A DNA stretch of 64,000 bases. Origin: Burkholderiaceae bacterium (GTDB lineage: Bacteria > Pseudomonadota > Gammaproteobacteria > Burkholderiales > Burkholderiaceae_C). Below, one piece after another: positions 7,588 through 15,748 of the stretch (its first letter is position 1; every line of letters starts with the position of its first letter). The stretch lies in contig JAMLIT010000012.1 of assembly GCA_023954035.1 (NCBI GenBank), forward strand, positions 1-64,000, given 5' to 3'. Below the pieces are notes generated by a model. It saw only the letters and a program-made list of their open reading frames with translations, ran no database searches and was not told where the DNA came from. The translations under genes and the position numbers were made by a program.

Positions 7588-8697
7588 ATGAATGAACCCA
7601 CAAGTTTAACGAGCGCTCTGCACGGGCGCATCGCAGAGGCCATGGCCGACGCCGACGGCTGGATGGGCTTTGACCGTTTCATGGCGCTGGCGCTGTATGC
7701 ACCGGGCCTGGGCTACTACGCCAACGACAGCACCAAGTTCGGCGCCATGCCGCAATCGGGCAGCGACTTTGTGACCGCGCCCGAGATGACGCCGCTGTTT
7801 GGCCAGACCATGGCCAAGCAGCTGGCCGAGGCCCTGGAGCGCACCGGCACACGCGAGATTTGGGAATTCGGCGCCGGCTCGGGTGCGCTGGCCTTGCAGT
7901 TGCTCGGCGCACTGGGCGAGCGGGTGGAGCGCTACACCATCGTCGATATTTCAGGCAGCCTGCGCGCGCGCCAGCAATTGCTGCTCGCCGGCCATGCCGA
8001 CAAGCTGCATTGGGCCGAGGCGCTGCCGGAGCGCTTCGAGGGCGTCGTGGTGGGCAACGAGGTGCTGGACGCCATGCCGGTCAAGCTTCTGGTTCGCCTG
8101 GCGGGCGAGTGGCACGAGCGCGGTGTGGCCAGGGAAGGCGGGGCCTTCGTCTGGCAGGACCGGCCTACGCCGCTGCGCCCGCCAGTGGAGATCCAGGGCG
8201 ATCACGACTACCTGACGGAAATCCATCCGCAGGCGGAGGCTTTCATCCACACCCTGGGCGATCGCCTCGAACGCGGTGCTGCCTTGTTTTTTGACTATGG
8301 TTTCGGCGAGAGTGAGTACTACCATCCGCAGCGCCACATGGGCACGGTGATGTGCCACCGCGCGCACCGATCCGACGACCACCCGCTGGTGGATGTCGGT
8401 CTCAAGGACATCACGGCCCACGTCAACTTCACCGGGATTGCGCTGGCGGCGCAGGAGCAGCCGTTGCCGGACGGCCAGGGCTGGAGCGTGCTGGGCTACA
8501 CCTCGCAGGCGCATTTCCTGATGAATTGCGGTTTGCTCTCAAAAATGGAGCTGCAACCGCAGTCTGGACGTGCGCTAGCGGCCAAATTGATCATGGAACA
8601 CGAGATGGGTGAGCTGTTCAAGGTGCTGCTGCTCGCCAAGGGCGAGCCGTGGGAACCCTGCGGATTCGTCCGGGGCGATCGTTCCCACAGGCTCTGA
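7588..8697 (+). CDS. Class I SAM-dependent methyltransferase, MidA/NDUFAF7 family
   Basis: 369-residue protein of the family whose eukaryotic members methylate an arginine of complex I subunit NDUFS2; the bacterial role is presumed protein methylation. Motifs: FDRFMALALYAPGLGYY, TAPEMTPLFGQ, SAM-binding EFGAGSGALALQLL, VVGNEVLDAMPV and ALFFDYGFGESEYY. ATG 7588 was preferred to a much longer upstream extension that lies antisense to the SDR gene. Near the C-terminus, SKMELQPQSGRALAAK is encoded by a family-A repeat in reverse orientation, replacing what is usually a short linker before the EMGELFKVL ending. Confidence 0.88.
   Translation: MNEPTSLTSALHGRIAEAMADADGWMGFDRFMALALYAPGLGYYANDSTKFGAMPQSGSDFVTAPEMTPLFGQTMAKQLAEALERTGTREIWEFGAGSGALALQLLGALGERVERYTIVDISGSLRARQQLLLAGHADKLHWAEALPERFEGVVVGNEVLDAMPVKLLVRLAGEWHERGVAREGGAFVWQDRPTPLRPPVEIQGDHDYLTEIHPQAEAFIHTLGDRLERGAALFFDYGFGESEYYHPQRHMGTVMCHRAHRSDDHPLVDVGLKDITAHVNFTGIALAAQEQPLPDGQGWSVLGYTSQAHFLMNCGLLSKMELQPQSGRALAAKLIMEHEMGELFKVLLLAKGEPWEPCGFVRGDRSHRL
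8529..8588 (-). repeat. Family-A interspersed repeat inside the MidA-type gene
   Basis: Read on the minus strand it gives TTTGGCCGCTAGCGC, then a CCAGACTGC block, GCAGCTCCATTTTTGAGAG and AGCAAA, the consensus order of family A. It lies inside the coding region without breaking the frame. Confidence 0.6.
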
Positions 8698-8702
8698 CGA
8701 AC

Positions 8703-8897
8703 ATGGTTCGCTGGCTGCTGGCCACCTTTGTGGCGCTGATCGTGCTCAACAGCTTCACGCCCTGGCTGCGCCGACTGGGCCTGGGGCGCCTGCCGGGCGA
8801 TTTTCAGTTCAAGCTGTGGGGCCGCGACGTGTTCGTTCCCCTGGCCAGCACGGTGCTGATCAGCGTACTGGTCAGTCTCATCGTGAAGTGGCTATGA
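8703..8897 (+). CDS. DUF2905 small membrane protein
   Basis: 64-residue protein with two hydrophobic segments: WLLATFVALIVLNSF near the N-terminus and FVPLASTVLISVLVSLIVKWL at the end. Between them lies LGRLPGDFQFKLWGRDVFVP, the DUF2905 signature. Function unknown. It begins 5 bases after the methyltransferase stop and is probably co-translated. Its last 20 bases overlap the 3' end of otsA on the opposite strand. Confidence 0.85.
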   Translation: MVRWLLATFVALIVLNSFTPWLRRLGLGRLPGDFQFKLWGRDVFVPLASTVLISVLVSLIVKWL

Positions 8898-10308
8898 GGG
8901 CGCGGGCGGTTTCGTCCGCGTCGGGCTGGGTCTCGGCCAGCGCCTGCAGGAATTGGCCCCGCCACCAGTGCACGTCGAACTCGCGCACATTGGCCAGCAG
9001 CGCGCGGTGGCGGCGCTGGCGTTCCTCCAGTGGCATGTTCAGCGCGCGGTAGATCGCGTCGGCCATGCCTTCGGTGTCGTAGGGGTTGACCAGCAGCGCG
9101 TCCTTGAGCTGCTCGGCCGCGCCGGCAAAACGCGAGAGCACGAGCACGCCGGGGTCGTCCGGATCCTGCGCCACCACGTATTCCTTGGCCACCAGGTTCA
9201 TGCCGTCGCGCAGCGGTGTGACCAGACCCACGCGCGCGGCCCGGCACAGGCCCGGGACGCGCTTGCGCGGCACCATGCGGTGGATGTAGCGCACCGGCAT
9301 CCAGTCTAGCTCGCCGTAGTCGCCGTTGGTCGCGCCGCACAGGCCTTCGAGCTCGTGGCGCAGGTCCGCATAGGCGTGGACGCTGTCGCGCGACGGCGAG
9401 GCAATCATGATCAGCGTGGCGTCGCTGTGCGTATCGGGGTAGCGAGAGAGCATGTTGCGAAAGGCGCGCACACGCTGGGGGATGCCCTTGGAATAGTCGA
9501 GCCGGTCGATGCCCAGCAGCAGTCGCCGCCGCGCGTATTCCTCGCGCATGTTTGCGCAGGTTTGTACCGCATCGGGCGCTTGCGTCAGGCGCTCGAATTC
9601 GGCGACGTCGATGCCGATGGGGAAAGCCTGGGCGCGCACCGTGGCGCCAAACGCGCGGTACTGGTGCACCGCCACCGGCTTGGCGTCGGCTTCGGCCTGC
9701 ACGTAGCGGTCGAAATGCGCCATGTCGGTCTCGCTCTGCAGGCCGACCAGGTCGTAAGCAAAAAGCGAGCGCATCAGCCACTGGTGCTGCGGAATCGCCG
9801 CCAGTATCACCGGCGGCGGCAGGGGAATGTGCAGAAAAAAGCCGATGCGCTGGCGGCAGCCCAGCGCCCGCAGTTCAGCGGCCAGGGGGATGAGGTGGTA
9901 GTCGTGCACCCAGATCACGTCGTCGTCCCGCAGCAGCGGCAGCAACTTGCGCGCCATCATGCGATTGACCCGGCGGTAGCCGGCAATGTCGCCGGTTTCG
10001 AAGTTGGCCAGGTCAAGACGGCAGTGGAACACCGGCCAGAGAACGCTGTTGCTGTAGCCAAGGTAGTAGGCGTCGTGGTCCTGGCGCGCCAGGTCGACCG
10101 TCGCCAGCGTCACGCGGCCTGCCTGCCGGGTCTGCAGCCGCCCTTCGCCGGGAAGCTCTTTTTCGTCGACCGTACCGCTCCAGCCAAACCACAGCCCGCC
10201 GCTTTGGGCCAGGGCTTCCCCCAGCGCGACGGCCAGTCCGCCGGCGGCGGGTTTGCGCGGATCGGCAATGCGGTTGGAAACGACGACGAGGCGGCTGGTT
10301 GGGTTCAT
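8878..10308 (-). CDS. otsA: Alpha,alpha-trehalose-phosphate synthase (UDP-forming)
   Basis: Cytoplasmic GT20 glycosyltransferase making trehalose 6-phosphate from UDP-glucose and glucose 6-phosphate, for osmotic and desiccation protection. 476 residues, normal for OtsA. Motifs: GLWFGWSG in the N-terminal loop, VWVHDYHLIPLA, FLHIPLPPP, RLDYSKGIPQR (phosphate/UDP binding) and LRDGMNLVAKEYV. ATG 10308 matches the short MNPTSRLVVVSNR start of the family; longer in-frame upstream extensions overlap otsB and are rejected. It lies 95 bases downstream of otsB, likely one operon. Confidence 0.95.
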   Translation of the reverse strand: MNPTSRLVVVSNRIADPRKPAAGGLAVALGEALAQSGGLWFGWSGTVDEKELPGEGRLQTRQAGRVTLATVDLARQDHDAYYLGYSNSVLWPVFHCRLDLANFETGDIAGYRRVNRMMARKLLPLLRDDDVIWVHDYHLIPLAAELRALGCRQRIGFFLHIPLPPPVILAAIPQHQWLMRSLFAYDLVGLQSETDMAHFDRYVQAEADAKPVAVHQYRAFGATVRAQAFPIGIDVAEFERLTQAPDAVQTCANMREEYARRRLLLGIDRLDYSKGIPQRVRAFRNMLSRYPDTHSDATLIMIASPSRDSVHAYADLRHELEGLCGATNGDYGELDWMPVRYIHRMVPRKRVPGLCRAARVGLVTPLRDGMNLVAKEYVVAQDPDDPGVLVLSRFAGAAEQLKDALLVNPYDTEGMADAIYRALNMPLEERQRRHRALLANVREFDVHWWRGQFLQALAETQPDADETARALIATSR

Positions 10309-10403
10309 TTCTTCATCATGCTCCAGGGGGCGCGCGGCGCGTGTCGGACGCCCGCTCAAATGCGTTCGCAGCAGGACGCCGGCAGCTTCGCGCGGATCCT
10401 GGC

Positions 10404-11147
10404 TCAAGCGGCTCGGGCATGCTCCAAAGCCGTGCGCGACGCCGACAACCAGCCCCGCAGGGCGGCAGGCGTCATGCAGCGGTATGGCGCGTTCGTCGGG
10501 CCTTCGCCCACCTTGATCGCCAGGCCGCCCAGCGCCATCACGCTGGCAAAACCGGCCTCGTCGGTGACGTCGTCGCCCACGAACACCGGTGTGCGGCCGG
10601 CGAAAGGCGCCTGGCGCATGAAAGCCGAGATGGCCTGGCCTTTGTGGATGCCGGCCGGTTTGACTTCGTAGACGCATTTGCCACTCAGCAGTTCAAGGCC
10701 CTGCAGGCCGGCCATCGCAAGCTCCAGGGTTTGGTGGCACTGCGCACCCAGATGCGGTGCCTGGCGGAAATGCAGTGCCACGCTGGCGCGCTTGACCTCC
10801 ACCAGCAGCTCGGGGTGGCGCTCGGCCAGATGCTGCGCCGCGGCCAGTACGGGCGCCAGATCGGGCGGGTCCACCGCAGGACGGCTGCCGTCGGAAAAGC
10901 GGTATTGCGCTCCGTGCTCGCTGGCCATCGGAAGCACCAGGGGATCGAGAAAACCGTCCACGTCGGCTTCTCGCCGGCCGGTGACGATGGCCAGCGCGCC
11001 GCCCAGCAGGCGGTGCAGCGCCGAGAGCGTGGGCGCCAGCCCGGAAGGCACCAGCACCGCGTGCGGCTGCGGCGCAATATCGGTGAGCGTGCCGTCGAAA
11101 TCGAGAAAAAGCGCGTGCGCGCGGGTCAAGGTAGGCATCAGAGGCAT
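10404..11147 (-). CDS. otsB: Trehalose-6-phosphate phosphatase
   Basis: HAD-superfamily phosphatase removing phosphate from trehalose 6-phosphate, the second and last step of the OtsA/OtsB pathway. 247 residues. Motif I is LFLDFDGTLTDI with nucleophile and acid/base Asp. VTGRREADVDGFL and SEHGA belong to motif II and the cap, and FVGDDVTDEAGF is motif IV. otsB precedes otsA. A 95-base gap separates its start from the divergent trxC, so its promoter is probably there. Confidence 0.95.
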   Translation of the reverse strand: MPLMPTLTRAHALFLDFDGTLTDIAPQPHAVLVPSGLAPTLSALHRLLGGALAIVTGRREADVDGFLDPLVLPMASEHGAQYRFSDGSRPAVDPPDLAPVLAAAQHLAERHPELLVEVKRASVALHFRQAPHLGAQCHQTLELAMAGLQGLELLSGKCVYEVKPAGIHKGQAISAFMRQAPFAGRTPVFVGDDVTDEAGFASVMALGGLAIKVGEGPTNAPYRCMTPAALRGWLSASRTALEHARAA

Positions 11148-11242
11148 TGGAGCAACACCTTAGCAGAGCGCGCGAGAGGGCTCTTGAATCGCGTGCAGGT
11201 GGCCGCCATGTGCTTGCATCCATCTGATCCGAGACACGCCCC

Positions 11243-11680
11243 ATGACAGACCAAGCCCTGCACATCGTCTGCCCGCACTGCCACACCACCAACCGCGTCC
11301 AGAGGGACCAGCTGGGCAGCGCCCCCGATTGCGGCAAATGCCACCAGCCCTTGTTCACCGCCAGTCCCCTGGCCCTGGATGCGACCAGCTTCGAGCGCCA
11401 CGTCGGCCGCAGCCAGATTCCCGTGCTGGTGGATTTCTGGGCGCCCTGGTGCGGGCCCTGCCGCCAGATGGCGCCAGCGTTCGCCCAGGCGGCGAAGGAG
11501 CTTGAGCCCGCAATGCGCTTGGCAAAACTGGACACCGAGGCACATCCGCAGACCGCGGGGCGCTTCCATATCCGCAGCATTCCAACCATGATTCTTTTCA
11601 AGAATGGGCAGGAGGCGGCGCGTGTCTCGGGTGCGCTTGGGGCTGCCGATATCGTTCGCTGGGCGCGCTCGGCGCTTTGA
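11243..11680 (+). CDS. trxC: Thioredoxin 2 (zinc-binding thioredoxin)
   Basis: 145-residue TrxC-type reductant. The N-terminal zinc ribbon is CPHC near residues 10-13 with CGKC near 31-34. The thioredoxin domain carries active-site WCGPC and the cis-proline loop SIPTMILF. In other bacteria TrxC responds to oxidative stress. It ends 1 base before the convergent DoxX gene of the bufferin operon. Confidence 0.95.
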   Translation: MTDQALHIVCPHCHTTNRVQRDQLGSAPDCGKCHQPLFTASPLALDATSFERHVGRSQIPVLVDFWAPWCGPCRQMAPAFAQAAKELEPAMRLAKLDTEAHPQTAGRFHIRSIPTMILFKNGQEAARVSGALGAADIVRWARSAL

Positions 11681-11681
11681 T

Positions 11682-12161
11682 TCAGCTGCGCAACAGCACG
11701 CGGTCCAGCGAAAGGGCGCCGCCGCCGCGCCCCACCAGATACAGCATGAGGCCCGCCCACGACAGGTGCGTGGGCCAGGCGTCGGGGTAGACGAAGAGCT
11801 GGATCACCGCCGTCATCCCGAGCAGCGCGAGTGCAGAGAACCGCGTGAACAGGCCAAGCACCAGCAGCACGGCGAACAAATGCTCGGAACCTGTCGCGAT
11901 CTGCGCCGCCCATTCGGGCGCAAGCACGGGCAGCTTGTATTCCTCGCGAAACAGCAGGTAGGTGCTGTCCTTGATGTCGAACCAGCCGTCGACCTTGGTG
12001 CGCGCCGACATCCAGAAGATGCTGGCAACGGCGAAGCGATTTGTCAGCGCCAGCAGGCTGTGCGGCGTGGCAGTTTCCAGCCCGGCGCGCCAGCGCGGCA
12101 AGCGCGCGGCACCCGTGGGCGTGGTCTGGGCGGTCGCCGAATTGCTGGAAAGTCTGGTCAT
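11682..12161 (-). CDS. DoxX family membrane protein, last gene of the bufferin operon
   Basis: 159-residue DoxX-like membrane protein with about four hydrophobic helices. Signature pieces are [22 protein letters not shown] near the N-terminus, [23 protein letters not shown] and [20 protein letters not shown]. DoxX proteins are frequent partners in bufferin/DUF2282 operons and may handle redox steps during maturation, but the role is unproven. It overlaps the bufC stop by 4 bases (ATGA), so it is translationally coupled to it. Confidence 0.86.
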   Translation of the reverse strand: MTRLSSNSATAQTTPTGAARLPRWRAGLETATPHSLLALTNRFAVASIFWMSARTKVDGWFDIKDSTYLLFREEYKLPVLAPEWAAQIATGSEHLFAVLLVLGLFTRFSALALLGMTAVIQLFVYPDAWPTHLSWAGLMLYLVGRGGGALSLDRVLLRS

Positions 12162-12934
12162 GGGGTCTCCTTGGGTTCTGGTTCTGCAAGCGCGCCTGCG
12201 CCCAGCAGCAGGGCTATCAAGGTGGCGATGTCGGCGGGCGCCTCTGCGCCGCATTCCACGGCCGCTTGCGCTGCTTGCGTCAGGGTCTTGTGGGCGGCGC
12301 AGGCATCGAGAAACGCTACCCCGGCGCGCGGCAACGGGCACCATTGAACGCCGTCCTCTGGCCGGGTGATGAGGGCGCCCTGGGGCTCCCAGGGCAGCGC
12401 CTCGTCCATGGCCAGCCCTTCACGGTGGCGCTGCCAAATCGAATAGGCTGGGTGCGCATCGGACCACAGCCAGCGGGCGGCGGGGTGGGGCGGCAGGAGG
12501 GCAGCGCCCAGTGCCTCGGGCGCCTGGATGGTCATCCAGTTCGCGGCCAGTGGTGGCGCGTCGGGTGCCAGGTGCGCTTCGGTCCAGGCGCGGTCCAGTC
12601 GGGCAACGTCGCCCAGCCAGGGCAGTTCGGCGGCAGGCGCAAAGTTGTCCAGAAACGCAGGAAAGCCTGCGCCATAGCGCATCAACAGGCCGTCGGCAGG
12701 CGGTTGCTGCGCCAGGTAGCGTTGTGCAGCGCCGTGGAACCAATCCTTGCCTACCAGTTGTTCGATGGTGGGGTAGTTGGCGCGCAGCGCATCGACAGCG
12801 GCTTTGCATCCGCTGTTGCGGTAGACGGCAAAGCCGGGTTGCGCAGCGAGCGCGTCCATCCAGGCGGGCGCAGCGCCGACACCGCCAGGCTGTAGCGCCG
12901 CGACAAAACCGTCCAGAAATGCCGCTAATTGCAT
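12158..12934 (-). CDS. bufC: Bufferin maturation partner (DUF2063 / BufC-like)
   Basis: 258-residue protein of the DUF2063 family, the precursor-binding partner of MNIO (DUF692) enzymes. Motifs: [14 protein letters not shown] at the start, [28 protein letters not shown] (the YRN...LxxxYP signature) and [15 protein letters not shown] 12934 is preceded by GGGAGTTGG and overlaps the end of bufB by 10 bases, implying coupled translation. Cytoplasmic; expected to deliver the BufA core to BufB. Confidence 0.88.
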   Translation of the reverse strand: MQLAAFLDGFVAALQPGGVGAAPAWMDALAAQPGFAVYRNSGCKAAVDALRANYPTIEQLVGKDWFHGAAQRYLAQQPPADGLLMRYGAGFPAFLDNFAPAAELPWLGDVARLDRAWTEAHLAPDAPPLAANWMTIQAPEALGAALLPPHPAARWLWSDAHPAYSIWQRHREGLAMDEALPWEPQGALITRPEDGVQWCPLPRAGVAFLDACAAHKTLTQAAQAAVECGAEAPADIATLIALLLGAGALAEPEPKETP

Positions 12935-13797
12935 GGCGCCAACTCCCTCTGCATGCACATCAACGCGGTGTGAGCGCGTGCGCGTTCGGCCAACAACGCG
13001 ACCAGCGGCGGGAGTTCAGCGTCGCGCTCTATCAAGGTGGGCACCGGGCCGGTACGCGCCAATACGCGCTGGTACAAATTCCACACGGCCTCGGACACTG
13101 GGGCGTCATGGCTGTCGATGAGCAGCGCCTGGCCATGCACAGGGTCTTCGTGGTGGCCCGCAAGATGCAGCTCGACCACGGCGTGCCAGGGGAAGGCGGC
13201 CAGATAGTTGTTCAGGTAGGCAACCAGGCCTGAAGTGTCTGCACTGCGCAGGTTGCGGGCGCTCACATACACGTTGTTCACGTCGAGCAGCAATTGGCAG
13301 CCGGTGCGGCGCACCAGCTCGGCAAAAAATTCGGGCTCGCTGTAATCGTGATCAGCCAGTCGCACATAGTGGCTTGGGTTTTCCAGCGCTATCGGGCGTC
13401 TCAAAGCGTCTTGCGTGCGTGCGACGTTGTCTGCCACGCGCAGCAAGGCTTCGTGGGTGCGGGGGAAGGGCAGCAAATCGGGCTGGTAAACGCCGCGCCA
13501 ATGCGACCAGGCCAAGTGCTCGGAGACCAGCGCGGGCGCCAGGCGTTGCACCAGCCCTGCCAGGCGCGCCAGGTGTTGTGCGTCGGGCGGCGCATCGGCC
13601 GCGAGCGACAGCGACACGCCGTGCAGCGACAGCGGGTGGCGACTGCGGATGGCTTCAAGCCAGGCGATGCGCGGTCCGCCGCATTCCAGGTAGTTTTCAG
13701 GGTGCACTTCCCACCACAGGCCGGTGTCCTGGCAAGCCAGTGCGTCTGCATAGTGCTCAGGTTTGAGGCCCAAGCCTGCGGTCAATGGCTGATGCAT
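12925..13797 (-). CDS. bufB: Multinuclear non-heme iron oxidase, DUF692/MNIO (BufB-like)
   Basis: 290-residue TIM-barrel enzyme of the MNIO family, which oxidatively modifies cysteines of RiPP precursors using two or three iron ions. Likely metal ligands are in [39 protein letters not shown] and [12 protein letters not shown]. In characterised bufferins the enzyme converts core cysteines into thiooxazole groups that bind copper; this is known of the family, not shown here. A 262-base gap holding a family-B repeat separates it from bufA, while it overlaps bufC. Confidence 0.92.
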   Translation of the reverse strand: MHQPLTAGLGLKPEHYADALACQDTGLWWEVHPENYLECGGPRIAWLEAIRSRHPLSLHGVSLSLAADAPPDAQHLARLAGLVQRLAPALVSEHLAWSHWRGVYQPDLLPFPRTHEALLRVADNVARTQDALRRPIALENPSHYVRLADHDYSEPEFFAELVRRTGCQLLLDVNNVYVSARNLRSADTSGLVAYLNNYLAAFPWHAVVELHLAGHHEDPVHGQALLIDSHDAPVSEAVWNLYQRVLARTGPVPTLIERDAELPPLVALLAERARAHTALMCMQRELAPCN

Positions 13798-13874
13798 GGT
13801 GCACTCCAGTTCAATATCGATGACTCCGTTGCGCTTTGCGTCGCCAACAACGCAGGAGACCGGCGCGGTTCAGG

Positions 13875-14057
13875 CCAGGGCGCCCGCACAAGGGCCGCCC
13901 CGCCGCGCCGGGAGCGTCCCCCTGCCCGCCGCGCGCAGCGCTGCGAGAGCGGGGGCTGAGGGGCGCGGCTCCAAGCCTGCCTGCGCAGGCTTGGACGTCC
14001 CCGAAGGGCTGCCGCCTGTGGCGGCTGCACGGGGGAGCGAAGCGACAAAGGGGGGTG
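13875..14057 (-). repeat. Family-B repeat inserted between bufA and bufB
   Basis: On the minus strand it begins just after the bufA stop with ACACCCCCC and ends with the GGCGGGGCGGCCCTTGTGC block shared with other copies. It contains a perfect 10-base stem, CCAAGCCTGC at 13971-13980 and GCAGGCTTGG at 13985-13994, with a CTGC loop. It occupies most of the 262-base bufA-bufB gap. It could reduce read-through into bufB or protect the bufA message. Confidence 0.72.
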
Positions 14058-14059
14058 TT

Positions 14060-14353
14060 TCACTTCATCGCTTCGAGCGTGCCCATGCCTTTGGGCGTCT
14101 TGATGGTGGTGCAGGTGCCGGCTGGAACATATTTCCAGGCGTTGCCCTGGTAGTCGACCTTGGAGGTGCCGGCGCAGGTGGTGCCGGGGCCTGCGGCGCA
14201 GTCGTTCTTGCCAGCCATGGAGACGCCGTAGCACTTTTCCATTTTGGGTTTGGCCATGTCCGATTGCATACCGTCGCCTTTTGCCTGGGCTGTTGCAGCG
14301 CCGGAAACAAGGGCCAGGGCGAGGGCAGCGACGGTGAAGGATGGTGTGTTCAT
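14060..14353 (-). CDS. bufA: Bufferin precursor peptide, DUF2282 (BufA1-like)
   Basis: 97-residue precursor: a Sec-type signal ([24 protein letters not shown]) followed by a core with four cysteines at residues 41, 52, 60 and 81, in [25 protein letters not shown] and PAGTC. This four-Cys pattern is the DUF2282 hallmark. After modification by BufB, such peptides are exported to the periplasm and bind copper. The gene opens the operon bufA-bufB-bufC-DoxX. ATG 14353 gives a standard signal peptide. An ECF-type promoter lies 85-110 bases upstream. The metal bound here is inferred from relatives. Confidence 0.92.
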   Translation of the reverse strand: MNTPSFTVAALALALVSGAATAQAKGDGMQSDMAKPKMEKCYGVSMAGKNDCAAGPGTTCAGTSKVDYQGNAWKYVPAGTCTTIKTPKGMGTLEAMK

Positions 14354-14437
14354 TTGAAAGTCTCCAGTGGGTAAAAGAAGGAACGAAAAGACCTGCCTTG
14401 AATGCCATGCAGTCGCGCCGGCTGGTCTGAGGTGTAA

Positions 14438-14463
14438 TTCGCAGCGTGGCAGGATGCGGTTAC
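14438..14463 (-). promoter_or_regulatory. ECF sigma promoter of the bufferin operon
   Basis: Read on the minus strand: GTAACC (14463-14458), exactly 16 bases, then CGAA (14441-14438). This matches the GTAACC-N16-CGAA pattern I recall for SigF-dependent promoters in Caulobacter. Predicted transcription would start near 14431, leaving a leader of about 78 bases before bufA. Confidence 0.8.
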
Positions 14464-14504
14464 AGCGTGGGCCTTCTTTTTCCAGTTTTTCTTTTTTCAC
14501 GCAT

Positions 14505-14530
14505 GTAACCCAGCCGCTTCGATCAACGAA
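14505..14530 (+). promoter_or_regulatory. ECF sigma promoter of the sigma/anti-sigma operon
   Basis: GTAACC at 14505-14510, 16 bases, then CGAA at 14527-14530, identical in motif and spacing to the divergent bufA promoter. The -10-like element ends 17 bases before the sigma start codon, so the transcript would have a very short leader. It implies autoregulation by the adjacent ECF factor. Confidence 0.8.
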
Positions 14531-14547
14531 TACCTCCCAAGACCACC

Positions 14548-15090
14548 ATGGAAATCGAAGAGCGTTTGCGCACGCTGCTGCTGCAAGGCCTGGCCGCAGA
14601 TGCGCAGGCTTACGAACGCTTTCTTTCGGTGCTGAGTTCCCACCTGCGTGCGTTCCTGCGCCGCAGGCTCGCCCAGTGGCCCGACGAAGTGGAGGATTTG
14701 GTGCAGGAAACTTTGCTCGCGGTGCACAACCAGCGCCACACCTATCGCGCCGACATGCCGGTCACGGCCTGGGCGCACGCGATTGCGCGCTACAAGCTGG
14801 TGGATTGGTTTCGTGCCCACGCGGTGCGTGGTGCGCGCACAGTGCCGCTGGACAGCACGGAGGAATTGTTTTCCATGCAGGATGCCGATGCTGCACAGGC
14901 GCGGCGCGACCTGCGGGTGCTGCTTGCGAGCCTGCCCGACAAGCAGCGCCTGCCCATTGAGCACGTCAAGCTGGAGGGCCGGTCCGTGGTCGAGACAGCG
15001 CAGCTCACCGGGTTGTCGGAATCCGCGGTGAAGGTGGGCGTGCACCGTGGGCTCAAGGCGCTCGCGGCACGCATCAGAGGAGCGACATGA
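14548..15090 (+). CDS. ECF RNA polymerase sigma factor (SigF-like)
   Basis: 180-residue sigma-70 family ECF factor. Region 2 includes [23 protein letters not shown] and [17 protein letters not shown]; region 4 is the [26 protein letters not shown]. It overlaps the downstream NrsF-type anti-sigma gene by 4 bases. Its position opposite a bufferin operon and the paired promoters match the SigF-NrsF arrangement that controls metal-responsive bufferin genes in Caulobacter. Expected to be held at the membrane by the anti-sigma and released on metal or thiol stress. Confidence 0.93.
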   Translation: MEIEERLRTLLLQGLAADAQAYERFLSVLSSHLRAFLRRRLAQWPDEVEDLVQETLLAVHNQRHTYRADMPVTAWAHAIARYKLVDWFRAHAVRGARTVPLDSTEELFSMQDADAAQARRDLRVLLASLPDKQRLPIEHVKLEGRSVVETAQLTGLSESAVKVGVHRGLKALAARIRGAT

Positions 15091-15728
15091 GAACCGAGGA
15101 ATTGATTGGCTTGCTGGCCGCTGGCGCGCGGCCGGTGGAGCGCCATGGGGTAGAGCGGCGCTTTGCCGGTGCCGGTCTGCTGGGGCTCGTGGGCGCTGCG
15201 CTGCTGATGCTGCTTTTGTACGGCGTGCGTCCTGACTTGGGCCAGGCCATGCAACTGCCCATGTGGTGGCTGAAACTTGGTTTTGCTGCGGGACTGGCGG
15301 CAGCAGCGGCGCTGGCGCTGCTGCGCCTGGCGCGGCCCGGCATGCCCACGGGGTATGCCCTGGCCTGGGTGGCGCTGCCTCCGCTGATGCTGTGGGCGCT
15401 GGCCGCAGCGGCGCTGCAGGGCGCAGCGCCTGCGGAACGGGCAGCCATGGTGCTGGGCAGCACCTGGCGCAGTTGTCCATTCAATATCGCGCTTTTGTCC
15501 CTGCCCGGCTTTGCCGCGCTGATGTGGGGGCTGCGCCAGGCCGCTCCCACCCGCCTGCGCCTGGCGGGGGCCGCGGCGGGCCTGCTGGCCGGCGCGCTGG
15601 CCGCGCTGGCCTACGCGCTGCACTGCCCGGAAATGCAGGCGCCGTTCCTGGCCGTTTGGTATGTGCTGGGCATTGGCTTGCCAACCGGTGTTGGTGCGTT
15701 GCTCGGGCCGCGTCTGCTGCGCTGGTAG
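15087..15728 (+). CDS. nrsF: NrsF/DUF1109 family membrane anti-sigma factor
   Basis: 213-residue inner-membrane protein with a short cytoplasmic N-terminus ([18 protein letters not shown]) for sigma binding and about six transmembrane helices. Cys130 in [12 protein letters not shown] and Cys180 in [11 protein letters not shown] are the conserved pair expected to sense metal or oxidative stress. It starts within the sigma stop region (4-base overlap), so the two are made together. It ends 20 bases before the convergent cca gene. Confidence 0.9.
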   Translation: MRTEELIGLLAAGARPVERHGVERRFAGAGLLGLVGAALLMLLLYGVRPDLGQAMQLPMWWLKLGFAAGLAAAAALALLRLARPGMPTGYALAWVALPPLMLWALAAAALQGAAPAERAAMVLGSTWRSCPFNIALLSLPGFAALMWGLRQAAPTRLRLAGAAAGLLAGALAALAYALHCPEMQAPFLAVWYVLGIGLPTGVGALLGPRLLRW

Positions 15729-15748
15729 TTCTTCTGGAACAGATGTGC

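Noticed and set aside
13971-13994. Rho-independent terminator ending the operon after bufA
   Set aside because: The stem is strong but no T-run follows on the transcript, so I describe it as a repeat hairpin with possible attenuation, not a proven terminator.
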